The notes beneath the pieces were generated by a model. That model was not told where the DNA came from. It saw only the letters and a list, made by a program, of their open reading frames with translations, and ran no database searches. Below, in pieces: positions 1 to 8,452 of a DNA stretch of 64,000 bases. The stretch spans positions 3,720,001-3,784,000 of the forward strand of contig NC_015726.1 in the NCBI RefSeq assembly GCF_000219215.1, written 5' to 3'. This DNA is from Cupriavidus necator N-1. Its GTDB lineage: Bacteria > Pseudomonadota > Gammaproteobacteria > Burkholderiales > Burkholderiaceae. Position numbers and translations under genes: made by a program. The first letter of the stretch is position 1. The number at the start of each line of letters is the position of its first letter.

Positions 1-690
1 GAAGCTGTAGTGATCGTCGGCCGACATGCGGTCATAGATGGCATGGCCCAGCTTGCCCACCACCCATGCCAGCAGGCACGAGCCCACCAGCAGGTACAGC
101 GGATGCAGCAGCGCCGCGCCCAGGTTGCCGTATTCCGAATGCAGCCAGCCGGTGGCGACCTGCACGATGGCGGCGGCGTAGATGCTGTTGAGCGCAGCCA
201 TCGCCATCAGGCGCTCAGTGACCTGGCCGTCGGCGCGCAACTCATTCTTGAGCTGCAGCACGATGGTGGGCGAGGTGCTGACCGCGATGCCGCCGGCCAG
301 GATCGCCACACCGGGCGAGGCGCCAATCCATTGCAGCACCGCCGCCACCAGGCCCCAGGTCAGCAGGCTTTCAAAGGCACTGGTCAGCAGCAGCCAGCGG
401 TTGGCGCGCAGCCAGGTCAGCGAGAGGCGATGCCCGAGTTCGAACAAGGCCAGCGCCAGCGCCATATCGATCAGGATACGGGTCTGGTTGATCATGTTCT
501 CGTCGACGATGCTGCGCCCCAGCATGCCGGCGCAAAGCCCCGCCGCGGCATACCCGACGATGCGCGGGCAGCGCAGCCAGCGCCGGCTCAGCTCACCGGC
601 CAGGCCGGCGCCGACCAGCGCCAGCCCGACCCAGAACAGGCCGCCGGGCGCGAGCGGGAGGCTTGGAAAAAGTTGGCTCAGTCCATTCAT
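1..690 (-). CDS. Cation/proton antiporter (CPA2/Kef type), N-terminal part, cut by window edge
   Basis: The minus strand is open from an ATG at 690 to the window edge, giving 230 residues of a very hydrophobic protein starting MNGLSQLFPSLPL. It alternates hydrophobic helices with short charged loops. An early PRIVGYAAAGLCAG segment resembles the conserved helix of CPA2 Na+/H+ and K+/H+ antiporters, and a later STSPTIVLQLKNEL segment resembles their exchanger core. Such proteins move H+ against Na+ or K+ across the inner membrane. The C-terminal half, where a TrkA-N domain would lie if present, is outside the window, so the ion and subtype cannot be told. The plus-strand open frame here is a shadow. 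Family call fairly sure, substrate unknown. Confidence 0.72.
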   Translation of the reverse strand, partial: MNGLSQLFPSLPLAPGGLFWVGLALVGAGLAGELSRRWLRCPRIVGYAAAGLCAGMLGRSIVDENMINQTRILIDMALALALFELGHRLSLTWLRANRWLLLTSAFESLLTWGLVAAVLQWIGASPGVAILAGGIAVSTSPTIVLQLKNELRADGQVTERLMAMAALNSIYAAAIVQVATGWLHSEYGNLGAALLHPLYLLVGSCLLAWVVGKLGHAIYDRMSADDHYSF

Positions 691-779
691 GGCGACATGG
701 TAATGTAAGCACTTCACAATCCATGTCAGTGATTGTCCGACACCGCACAAAACACGCGCACAACTTCTGTCATCTGCAT

Positions 780-813
780 GTAAAAAACGCCATCTACAGA
801 TGGCGTTTTTTAC
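780..813 (-). terminator. Perfect hairpin terminator after the TPR gene
   Basis: Fourteen-base perfect arms GTAAAAAACGCCAT and ATGGCGTTTTTTAC surround a six-base loop. The arms carry A and T runs on both sides, so it could work in either direction. It lies 44 bases past the stop of the TPR gene and 90 bases upstream of the antiporter start, so it most likely ends the TPR transcript. Confidence 0.85.
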
Positions 814-856
814 ATCCCTTACATAGTCAGACCGTTCGCGGGTCCGGAGCGTCGTT

Positions 857-2821
857 TCAGACGCCCCAGACTTTCCACATCGGCCGGGTTGCCTTCAGCG
901 CGGCTTCCACCTGTGCGTATAAAGTGCGCGTCGAGCCCTGCGCGGCACTGCGGGCACGGGCCTTCTCGAAATACCCCAGCGCGGTTTCACGCTGGTCCAG
1001 GCCAAGCGCCGACTGCACGGCACGCAGGTACACCTCGGCATCCCAGTCGTCACGCACGGCGAAGGCGGCGACAAAGTCGGCCAGCGCGGCATCGTGGCGC
1101 CGCGCTGCGTTGTGGACCAGTCCGCGCTGCACGCGCGGGCCGGCCTGGTCCAGCGGATCGCCCTCGGTCAGCGCCACGGCCTGCTCGAACAGCGGCAGCG
1201 CGCGCTCGGGCTCGCCCACGTCGCGCCAGACCTGGCCGAAGCGGTTGTACAGCCAGGCGTCCTCCACCAGCAGCGCGCGGCGCTGCTGGGCCTCGATCTC
1301 GGCCAGGGCATCGGTGCGGTCGTGCTCGTCCATGCCGGCCACCTGCGCCTGCAGCAGCGCGGCAAAGTGCGCGCGCGCATGCGCCATCGGGTGCGCGGCC
1401 TCGCTGCGGGCTTCCACCGGCAGCGCATCCAGTCGGGCATCCATATGCATCATCGCGGCGCGCGCGGCCTCGGTCGGCTCGGCGCCGCCCATGGCTTTCC
1501 AGGCCGCGATCATGCGGCTGAAGGCCCAGGTCACGTCGGCCGGATTGCGCTCCAGCGGGTAGCGGTTGAGCACCTCGCCGGCCAGCTCGGCCACCTTCTG
1601 GTGCTGGCCCGCGTCGGCGTGGCAGTCGAGCAGGTCGATCCAGTGGTCGATGAACTCGCTGGCGGCCATGCCCTGCTGGTGCAGCGCGATGCGCTCGTCC
1701 ACGTGCGCGGCGTCGGCCGGCAGGCTGCGCGACAACAGCCGGCACAGCAGCGAATAGACATGCGGGTCGGCATTGCCGCCGTGCCCCGCGGCATCGCCCT
1801 GGCCGGTGGCGAAGTACTGGTCGAAGCGCGCCACGCCGGCACGGCCGGCCTGCACCAGCACCGGCCGCAGCGCGGCCTCGGCGGCCGGCACCTCGTCGAT
1901 GAACTCGCCCAGCGCCATGGCGGCGCGGTAGTAGCCAGCACCGTCGTCGGACTGGTCAGTCAGCGTGAAGCGCAGCCACGGCTCGCGATCGGCCGGCTGG
2001 GTGCTGTCGGCGCGCTGCGCCAGTTGGTGGCGCCAGGCCAGTTCGCGTACCTGGCTCTGCGGGTCGGGTACCTGGCGCAGGTAGACCGCCAGGTCGTCCA
2101 GTGCCCCCTGGACGTCGCCCACGCCGTGGCGCAGCGGTGCACGCAGGCGGCGCGCCTCGGGGTGGTCAGGGTGCTCGGCCAGCACACGGGCGGCCTGGTC
2201 GGCGGCCACGGTGTCACCGGCGGCGGGATCGAGCTCCAGCAGATGCGGGTTGTCCAGCGCCACGCGGCCCAGGCAGACGCGCATCAGCGGCTCCACCGGC
2301 ACGCCGGCGGCCTCGGCCCGGGCGATGTAGTCCGTCACCAGCGGTGCGATGTCGTCGGCGCCCAGGTCGGGATTGCGGACCATCAGGTCATGCCAGTAAC
2401 GCGCCGCGGCGGCCATGTCGCCCATGCGCAGGGCAGCCAGGCCGGCGTGGAAATGCGCGGCCCATTCGCCCGTCAGCAGGCCGCTGCGTTGCGCGGCCTC
2501 ATGCAGCCACGGGAGCGCCTCGGCATCGCGGCCCAGGCTCATCAGCATGGCGCCGTAGCGGTGCGCGATCACCCCGCGCGAGGCCCAGCGGTGCGGCGGC
2601 TGCAGCGGCTGCGTGTCCAGCCGCGCCAGCGCCTCGTCCAGCACCGCCAGCGCGGCGTTGGCGTCACCGTTGTCAAAGTGCAGCCGCGCCCGCAGCGTGA
2701 CGAAATCAACCACCTCGGGGCGGGCCTGCGACAGCTGGTCGGCAATCTGCAGGGCTTCGGTGAAGCGCCCCTGGTTGGCTAGCCCGATGGCGTGGTCGTA
2801 GCTGGCTTCCTGCTCGGACAC
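857..2821 (-). CDS. Large TPR-repeat protein of unknown role
   Basis: A 654-residue protein starting at a GTG with AGGAG seven bases upstream. It is rich in alanine and leucine and made of helical pairs typical of tetratricopeptide repeats. The N-terminus (about residues 6-60) reads as a TPR pair with A-x(2)-L-A-x-Q-G-R-F-x-E-A-L spacing. More repeats occur near the C-terminus, for example ERALPLFEQAVALTEGDP and ETALGYFEKARAR. No signal peptide, membrane segment or enzyme domain is visible, so it is probably a cytoplasmic scaffold. It stands alone, with a terminator after it. TPR nature is likely; the function is not recognisable. Confidence 0.75.
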   Translation of the reverse strand: MSEQEASYDHAIGLANQGRFTEALQIADQLSQARPEVVDFVTLRARLHFDNGDANAALAVLDEALARLDTQPLQPPHRWASRGVIAHRYGAMLMSLGRDAEALPWLHEAAQRSGLLTGEWAAHFHAGLAALRMGDMAAAARYWHDLMVRNPDLGADDIAPLVTDYIARAEAAGVPVEPLMRVCLGRVALDNPHLLELDPAAGDTVAADQAARVLAEHPDHPEARRLRAPLRHGVGDVQGALDDLAVYLRQVPDPQSQVRELAWRHQLAQRADSTQPADREPWLRFTLTDQSDDGAGYYRAAMALGEFIDEVPAAEAALRPVLVQAGRAGVARFDQYFATGQGDAAGHGGNADPHVYSLLCRLLSRSLPADAAHVDERIALHQQGMAASEFIDHWIDLLDCHADAGQHQKVAELAGEVLNRYPLERNPADVTWAFSRMIAAWKAMGGAEPTEAARAAMMHMDARLDALPVEARSEAAHPMAHARAHFAALLQAQVAGMDEHDRTDALAEIEAQQRRALLVEDAWLYNRFGQVWRDVGEPERALPLFEQAVALTEGDPLDQAGPRVQRGLVHNAARRHDAALADFVAAFAVRDDWDAEVYLRAVQSALGLDQRETALGYFEKARARSAAQGSTRTLYAQVEAALKATRPMWKVWGV

Positions 2822-2931
2822 GTACTGCTCCTATGGATTGAAAAAATGTGCGAGTGCGGGATTATGCGCCAACGGGGGAGATACGGAATTGTTTGGGGGC
2901 TTGGCGCCGTGGCGCCATCCCCCCCAAAAGG

Positions 2932-2956
2932 AAAAACGCCACCCAAAAGGCGGCGT
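2932..2956 (-). terminator. Hairpin terminator of the orphan Liv binding-protein gene
   Basis: On the minus strand ACGCC pairs with GGCGT across a short internal loop and is followed by a run of five T. It lies about 30 bases past the stop of the binding-protein gene. Confidence 0.7.
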
Positions 2957-2986
2957 CCCCCATAACCAGCAACAACAGCCAGCAGC

Positions 2987-4138
2987 TTACTTCCCGCCAA
3001 CCGTCTCCAGCACCGTCCACTTGCCACCCACCACCTTATAGACAGTGATACCACCATCCTTCAGGTCGCCACGCGCGTCATACGCCAGCATCTTGGTGGT
3101 CACGCCCTGCATATTGGTAGCGGCCAGCACCGGCAGGTAACGCACCGGATCGGTCGACCCGGCCTTGACCATGGCGGACATCATCGCGGTGGCGCCGTCA
3201 TAGGCGTACGGCGAGTAGGTCTGCACCTTCGAGCCGAAGCGCTTCTCGTACTTCTTCTCATACGTGGAGCCGCCAGGCATCTGGTCCAGCGGCAGGCCGG
3301 CCAGCGACACCACGGTGCCTTCTGCAGCCGGGCCGGCGAGCTTCAGGAAGTTGTCGGTCTTGGACATTTCGCCCGACACCAGCGGGGCCTTCATGCCCAG
3401 TTCCTTGACCTGCTTGGCCATCGGCGCGGACTGGGTCTCGGCGCCACCGTAGAAGATGATGTCCGGGTTGCTGCGCTTGATGTTGGTCAGCACGGCCTTG
3501 AAGTCCACCGCCTTGTCGTTGGTGAACTCGCGGCGCACGATCTTGCCGCCGGCGGCCTTGGCGGCCTTCTCGAACTCGTCGGCCAAGCCCTGGCCGTAGG
3601 CGGTGCGGTCATCGACGATAGCGATGTTCTTCGCGCCCAGCTTCTTCACCACGAAGGCGCCGATCACCGAACCCTGCTGGGTGTCGGAGGTCATCATGCG
3701 GAAGGTGGTCTTGAAGCCCTGCTTGGTGTATTCCGGCGCGGTCGCCATGGCGATCTGCGGGATGCCGGCGCGGTTATAGACCATCGACGCCGGGATGGTG
3801 GTGCCCGAGTTGAAGTGGCCGAGCATGCCCTGGATGCCGTTATCCACCAGCTTCTGCGCCACCACCGAACCGGTCTTCGGGTCGGCCTGGTCGTCTTCGG
3901 AGACCAGCACGAACTTGACTTCCTTGCCGCCGATCTTGGGCTTGGTGGCGTTCATGTCCTCGATCGCGAGGACGATGCCGTTCTGCATGTCCTTGCCGTA
4001 CTGCGCCTGGCCGCCAGTCATCGGGCCGGCAAAGCCCAGCTTGATTTCCTGGGCCTGCGCGAACGCGGCCGAGGCGGCGGTCAGGCCAGCCAGGGTCAGG
4101 GCAACGGTCATTGCCGTCTTGTGGAATGTCGAGTTCAT
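2987..4138 (-). CDS. Branched-chain amino acid type ABC transporter substrate-binding protein (orphan)
   Basis: A 383-residue periplasmic binding protein of the LivJ/LivK (peripla_BP_6) family. Residues 1-27 form a signal peptide ending at AFA-QA. The mature start EIKLGFAGPMTGGQAQYGKD is characteristic of the family, as is GHFNSGTTIPASMVYNRAG. The ATG has an AAGGAG ribosome site seven bases upstream. It would capture a small amino acid or related ligand for a Liv-type importer. No permease or ATPase gene is next to it; the neighbour is putA, transcribed the same way 156 bases upstream. It therefore probably shares transporter parts encoded elsewhere, perhaps the Liv systems in this window. 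Ligand unknown. Confidence 0.88.
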   Translation of the reverse strand: MNSTFHKTAMTVALTLAGLTAASAAFAQAQEIKLGFAGPMTGGQAQYGKDMQNGIVLAIEDMNATKPKIGGKEVKFVLVSEDDQADPKTGSVVAQKLVDNGIQGMLGHFNSGTTIPASMVYNRAGIPQIAMATAPEYTKQGFKTTFRMMTSDTQQGSVIGAFVVKKLGAKNIAIVDDRTAYGQGLADEFEKAAKAAGGKIVRREFTNDKAVDFKAVLTNIKRSNPDIIFYGGAETQSAPMAKQVKELGMKAPLVSGEMSKTDNFLKLAGPAAEGTVVSLAGLPLDQMPGGSTYEKKYEKRFGSKVQTYSPYAYDGATAMMSAMVKAGSTDPVRYLPVLAATNMQGVTTKMLAYDARGDLKDGGITVYKVVGGKWTVLETVGGK

Positions 4139-4294
4139 CAGATCTCCTTGGGTCCCAAATGGTGCCGATGTGGTGCCGTTGCCGGCAGTTATATTGGCGC
4201 GGCCTGGCAGTGCCGCGCCTTGCTTCCTGTGCGCAACGGGGCGGGATCGCCGCCACCGCTGCGCGCTTCGACATGACGACGTCCGAGGGTTGCC

Positions 4295-7200
4295 TCAGCC
4301 GATCGTCATCAAACTGGCATTGCCGCCCGCGGCCGCGGTGTTGACCGAGAGCGAGCGCTCGATCAGCAAACGGTCGAGCGCGATATTCGGTTCACCTTGC
4401 GCCAGGCCCTGCACGCCGATGATCGGACCGGGGCGCACTGCCACCTGTTCGCACACCGTGCGCAGCTGGTCGGAGTCGCCGTGGTGCAGCACCGCATCGA
4501 TAGCGATGTCCGCCGCGGTCCAGTCGGCCACCATGCGGACGCGCGATTGTACGCCCTTAGGCAGGCGCGCAAACAGCCCCCGGCTGACAGGGTTTTCCGG
4601 CCATACGACGTCGGCGCCGACGGTCAGCACGGCGCCCAGCTGCAGGGCCAGGTCGGCCTCTTGCGTGGCCAGGCACAGCACGCGCTCGCGCGGCAGCAGG
4701 GTGTAGGTGTTGCGCTCGCCGGTGGGGCCGGGCAGCGTCACGGTCAGGCCCGAGGGCGATGCCGCGGCCAGGCGCTCGCAGGCGGCGGCTACCACCGGCA
4801 GCTCGGCCGCGGCCCAGGCCTGGAAGGCCGCTGCGGCCTCGTCGCGCAGCGTGGCCGCCTCGCCGCCGCCTGCTTCCGACGCGCGCACGCTGCGTACCAC
4901 CGCATCCTGCGGGCAGACCGACAGCAGGCGGTGCAGGTACAGCGGGCCGCCCGCCTTGGGGCCGGTGCCCGACAGGCCTTCGCCGCCAAAGGGCTGCACG
5001 CCCACCACGGCACCGACGATATTGCGGTTGACATACAGGTTGCCCACATGGGCACGGCTGACGATGTGCGAGATGGTCTCGTCGATGCGGGTATGGATGC
5101 CCAGCGTCAGGCCGTAGCCGGTGGCATTGATCTGGCTGACCATGGTGTCCAGCGCCGCGCGCGGGAAGCGCACCACGTGCAGCACCGGGCCGAACACCTC
5201 GCGCTTGAGTTCCTCGATGCTGTCCAGTTCAATCAGCGTCGGCGGCACGAAGGTGCCGTTGCGGCAGCTGGCGCCCTGCGCGGCGTTGGGGTCGGCCTGG
5301 TGGACACGGCGGCCCTTGGCGCGCATGGCGTCGACATGGCGCACGATATTGCCGCGCGCTTCTTCGTCGATCACCGGGCCGACGTCGGTCGACAGCCGGT
5401 CCGGGTTGGCCATGTTCAGTTCCTGCATGGCGCCCTTGAGCATTTCCAGCACGCGGTCGGCCACGTCTTCCTGCAGGCACAGCACGCGCAGTGCCGAGCA
5501 GCGCTGGCCGGCCGAATCGAAAGCGGAGCTGAGGACATCGCCCACCACCTGTTCAGCCAGCGCCGACGAGTCGACGATCATCGCGTTCTGCCCGCCGGTC
5601 TCCGCGATCAGCGGGATCGGGCGGCCGGCGGCGTCCAGGCGGCCGGCGACGTTGCGTTGCAGGATGCGCGCGACTTCGGTCGAGCCGGTGAACATCACAC
5701 CCTTGACGCGGGCATCGCCCACCAGCGCGGCGCCCACGGTCTCGCCGCGGCCCGGCAGCAGCTGCACCGCGCCGGCCGGCACGCCGGCTTCGCGCAGCAG
5801 GCGCACCGCGGCGGCGGCGATCAGCGGGGTCTGCTCAGCGGGCTTGGCCAGCACCGGGTTGCCGGCGGCCAGCGCCGCGGCCACCTGGCCGGTAAAGATC
5901 GCCAGCGGGAAATTCCACGGGCTGATGCAGACCACCGGGCCCAACGGGCGGTGGGTCTCATTGTCGAAGCTGCGGCGCACCTCGGCAGCGTAGTAGCGCA
6001 GGAAGTCCACGGCTTCGCGCACTTCGGCGATGGCATTGGAGAAGGTCTTGCCGGCCTCACGCATGATGATGCCCATCAGCGACTGCATCTGGGCTTCCAT
6101 CAGATCGGCGGCGCGTTCCAGCGCGGCCGCGCGCACGTCCGGCGGCGTCGCCTGCCAGATCGGCGCGGCATTGACGGCGGCCTGCAGCGCGGCGTCGACG
6201 TCGGCCTGGCTGGCCTCGGTGACATGGCCGACCACGTCGCGGTGGTCCGCCGGGTTCAGCACCGGCGCGGTGATGGCGTCGGCAGCGCGCGGCACCTCGG
6301 CGCCCAGCAGCGGCTCGGCCACGGCGCGTTCGCTGGTGCCGGCGAGCAGCGCCGACGACAGCGAGGCCAGCCGGTGCTCATTCGCGAGATCGATGCCGGC
6401 CGAGTTGGGACGGCTCTTGCCGTACAGCGTGCGCGGCGACGGGATGCGCGGGTGCGGCAGGCCCAGCACGCCTTCGTCGCGGTGCATCGCCTCGACCACG
6501 GCGACCGGGTCGGCCACCAGCTCGTCCAGCGAGATGGTGTCGTCGGCGATGCGGTTCACGAACGAGGTATTGGCGCCGTTTTCCAGCAGGCGGCGCACCA
6601 GGTACGCCAGCAGCGTCTCATGCGTGCCGACCGGCGCGTAGATGCGGCACGGGCGGTTGAACTTGCCGTCCGCGGTGGCGCCAACCACCTGGTCGTACAG
6701 CGGCTCGCCCATGCCGTGCAGGCACTGGAACTCATACTGGCCGGGGTAGTAGCTATGGCCGGCGATCTGGTAGATGGCCGACAGCGTATGCGCATTGTGC
6801 GTGGCGAACTGCGGGTAGATCGCGTCCGGCACCGACAGCAGCTTGCGCGCGCAGGCGATGTACGACACGTCGGTGTAGACCTTGCGCGTGTAGACCGGGT
6901 ATCCCTCCAGGCCGTCGACCTGGCCGCGCTTGATCTCGCTGTCCCAGTACGCGCCCTTAACCAGGCGGATCATCAGGCGGTGGCGGCTGCGGCGGGCCAG
7001 GTCGATCAGGTAGTCGATCACGAACGGGCAGCGCTTCTGGTAGCCCTGCACCACGAAGCCGATGCCGTTCCAGCCGGCCAGCTCGGGCTCGAAGCACAGG
7101 CGTTCCAGCAGGTCCAGCGAGATCTCGAGGCGGTCTGCTTCCTCGGCGTCGATATTGATGCCGATGTCGTACTGGCGCGCCAGCAGCGTCAGCGACTTCA

Positions 7201-8257
7201 GGCGCTCGTACAGCTCGCCCACCACGCGCTCATGCTGCGCGCGGCTGTAGCGCGGGTGCAGCGCCGACAGCTTGATCGAGATGCCCGGGCCTTCATAGAT
7301 GCCGCGCCCGCGCGAGGCCTGGCCGATGGCGTGGATGGCCTGCTCGTAAGAGGCCAGGTAGCGCTGCGCGTCGGCCTCGGTCATGGCGGCCTCGCCCAGC
7401 ATGTCGTAGGAGTAGCGGAAGCCTTCGGCCTCGTACTTGCGCGCGTTGGCCAGCGCCTCGGAGATGGTCTCGCCGGTGACGAACTGCTCGCCCATCAGGC
7501 GCATGGCCATGTCCACGCCCTTACGGATCAGCGGCTCGCCGCCCTTGCCGATGATGCGCGTGAGCGCCTTGGTCAGGCCCGATTCGGTATGGGTGGCGAC
7601 CAGCTTGCCGGTCAGCAGCAGGCCCCAGGTGGCGGCGTTGACGAACAGCGACGGGCTCTGGCCCAGGTGCGACTGCCAGTTGGCGCCGCTGATCTTGTCG
7701 CGGATCAGCGCGTCGCGGGTGGCCTTGTCGGGAATGCGCAGCAGGGCCTCGGCCAGGCACATCAGCGCCACGCCTTCCTGCGACGACAGCGAGAATTCCT
7801 GGATCAGGCCCTGCACCAGGCCCTCGCGACCGGTGCCGACCTTCTGCTCGCGCAGCCGCGTGGCCAGGGTCTTGGCCATCTTGATGGCGGCCTCGGCTTG
7901 CTGCAGCGGCAGGCGGGCCTGCTCCAGCAGCACCGGCACGCAATCAGTTTCCGGACGACGATAGGCAGAGGTAATGGCGGCACGCAGCACCGATTGCGGC
8001 TGGATGCTTTGGGCGAACTCCAGGAACGGCTGCGGCGCATCGCCATGGACCAGCTCGGCTCCGTCGGCGCCATCCGCGTCGGCGCTACCGGCGGCGCCGG
8101 TCTCGTGCGGCAGGTGGCCGCGCTCGATCTGCTCGAGGTAGGTGAAGATGGCCTGCTTGATCAGCCAGTGCGGCGTGCGGTCGATGGATTGGGCAACGCG
8201 CTTGAGGCGGTCGCGCGAGGCGTCGTCGAGCTTGACGCCGAGAGTGGTGGTGGCCAT
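4295..8257 (-). CDS. putA: Trifunctional PutA: repressor, proline dehydrogenase, P5C dehydrogenase
   Basis: A 1320-residue protein that oxidises L-proline to pyrroline-5-carboxylate (FAD, electrons to quinone) and then to glutamate (NAD). Residues 1-47 form a ribbon-helix-helix DNA-binding domain (TTLGVKLDDASRDRLKRVAQ), so it is the self-regulating type. The proline dehydrogenase barrel follows, with GISIKLSALHPRYS and RLVKGAYWDSEIKRGQ. The aldehyde dehydrogenase part has CISPWNFPLAIFTGQ and the catalytic cysteine in SAGQRCSAL. I chose the ATG at 8257 because homology starts there and GGAG lies upstream; the frame is open 21 codons further. Length fits trifunctional PutA. Probable operator sites are at 8382-8427. 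Confidence 0.97.
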   Translation of the reverse strand: MATTTLGVKLDDASRDRLKRVAQSIDRTPHWLIKQAIFTYLEQIERGHLPHETGAAGSADADGADGAELVHGDAPQPFLEFAQSIQPQSVLRAAITSAYRRPETDCVPVLLEQARLPLQQAEAAIKMAKTLATRLREQKVGTGREGLVQGLIQEFSLSSQEGVALMCLAEALLRIPDKATRDALIRDKISGANWQSHLGQSPSLFVNAATWGLLLTGKLVATHTESGLTKALTRIIGKGGEPLIRKGVDMAMRLMGEQFVTGETISEALANARKYEAEGFRYSYDMLGEAAMTEADAQRYLASYEQAIHAIGQASRGRGIYEGPGISIKLSALHPRYSRAQHERVVGELYERLKSLTLLARQYDIGINIDAEEADRLEISLDLLERLCFEPELAGWNGIGFVVQGYQKRCPFVIDYLIDLARRSRHRLMIRLVKGAYWDSEIKRGQVDGLEGYPVYTRKVYTDVSYIACARKLLSVPDAIYPQFATHNAHTLSAIYQIAGHSYYPGQYEFQCLHGMGEPLYDQVVGATADGKFNRPCRIYAPVGTHETLLAYLVRRLLENGANTSFVNRIADDTISLDELVADPVAVVEAMHRDEGVLGLPHPRIPSPRTLYGKSRPNSAGIDLANEHRLASLSSALLAGTSERAVAEPLLGAEVPRAADAITAPVLNPADHRDVVGHVTEASQADVDAALQAAVNAAPIWQATPPDVRAAALERAADLMEAQMQSLMGIIMREAGKTFSNAIAEVREAVDFLRYYAAEVRRSFDNETHRPLGPVVCISPWNFPLAIFTGQVAAALAAGNPVLAKPAEQTPLIAAAAVRLLREAGVPAGAVQLLPGRGETVGAALVGDARVKGVMFTGSTEVARILQRNVAGRLDAAGRPIPLIAETGGQNAMIVDSSALAEQVVGDVLSSAFDSAGQRCSALRVLCLQEDVADRVLEMLKGAMQELNMANPDRLSTDVGPVIDEEARGNIVRHVDAMRAKGRRVHQADPNAAQGASCRNGTFVPPTLIELDSIEELKREVFGPVLHVVRFPRAALDTMVSQINATGYGLTLGIHTRIDETISHIVSRAHVGNLYVNRNIVGAVVGVQPFGGEGLSGTGPKAGGPLYLHRLLSVCPQDAVVRSVRASEAGGGEAATLRDEAAAAFQAWAAAELPVVAAACERLAAASPSGLTVTLPGPTGERNTYTLLPRERVLCLATQEADLALQLGAVLTVGADVVWPENPVSRGLFARLPKGVQSRVRMVADWTAADIAIDAVLHHGDSDQLRTVCEQVAVRPGPIIGVQGLAQGEPNIALDRLLIERSLSVNTAAAGGNASLMTIG

Positions 8258-8381
8258 GCGGGCAATTCTCCGAAAGACTGGAGCCGCCGCCGGTGCTACC
8301 TCGTCCATGCCGGCAGGCACGGGCGCGCGACCGGCCGCAGCCTGTGAGCTGGCGCGATCTTACTCCCGAAAATCATCAAGG

Positions 8382-8427
8382 TGCAACCTAGTGCAACCCT
8401 ATCGAAAACCCTAATGCCAGGGTTGCA
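8382..8427. promoter_or_regulatory. Probable PutA autorepression operators (three GTTGCA sites)
   Basis: Three copies of GTTGCA, the hexamer known to be bound by E. coli PutA, lie 125-170 bases upstream of the putA start: TGCAAC at 8382-8387 and 8392-8397, and GTTGCA at 8422-8427. The first two are exactly ten bases apart, one helical turn. The outer copies form an 11-base inverted repeat (AAGGTGCAACC / GGTTGCACCTT). Binding is inferred from the motif and the RHH domain of the adjacent PutA. Confidence 0.6.
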
Positions 8428-8452
8428 CCTTTTCTTTGCCACGCTGGCCGAC

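Noticed and set aside
10..708. A 232-residue plus-strand frame at the left edge
   Set aside because: The minus strand of the same stretch encodes a coherent antiporter with membrane helices; the plus-strand frame is rich in Gln, Arg and His only.
4397..8347. A 1316-residue open frame on the plus strand
   Set aside because: It lies exactly antisense to putA, and its protein is full of Arg, His and Gln with no known motif. GC-rich codon use leaves such shadow frames.
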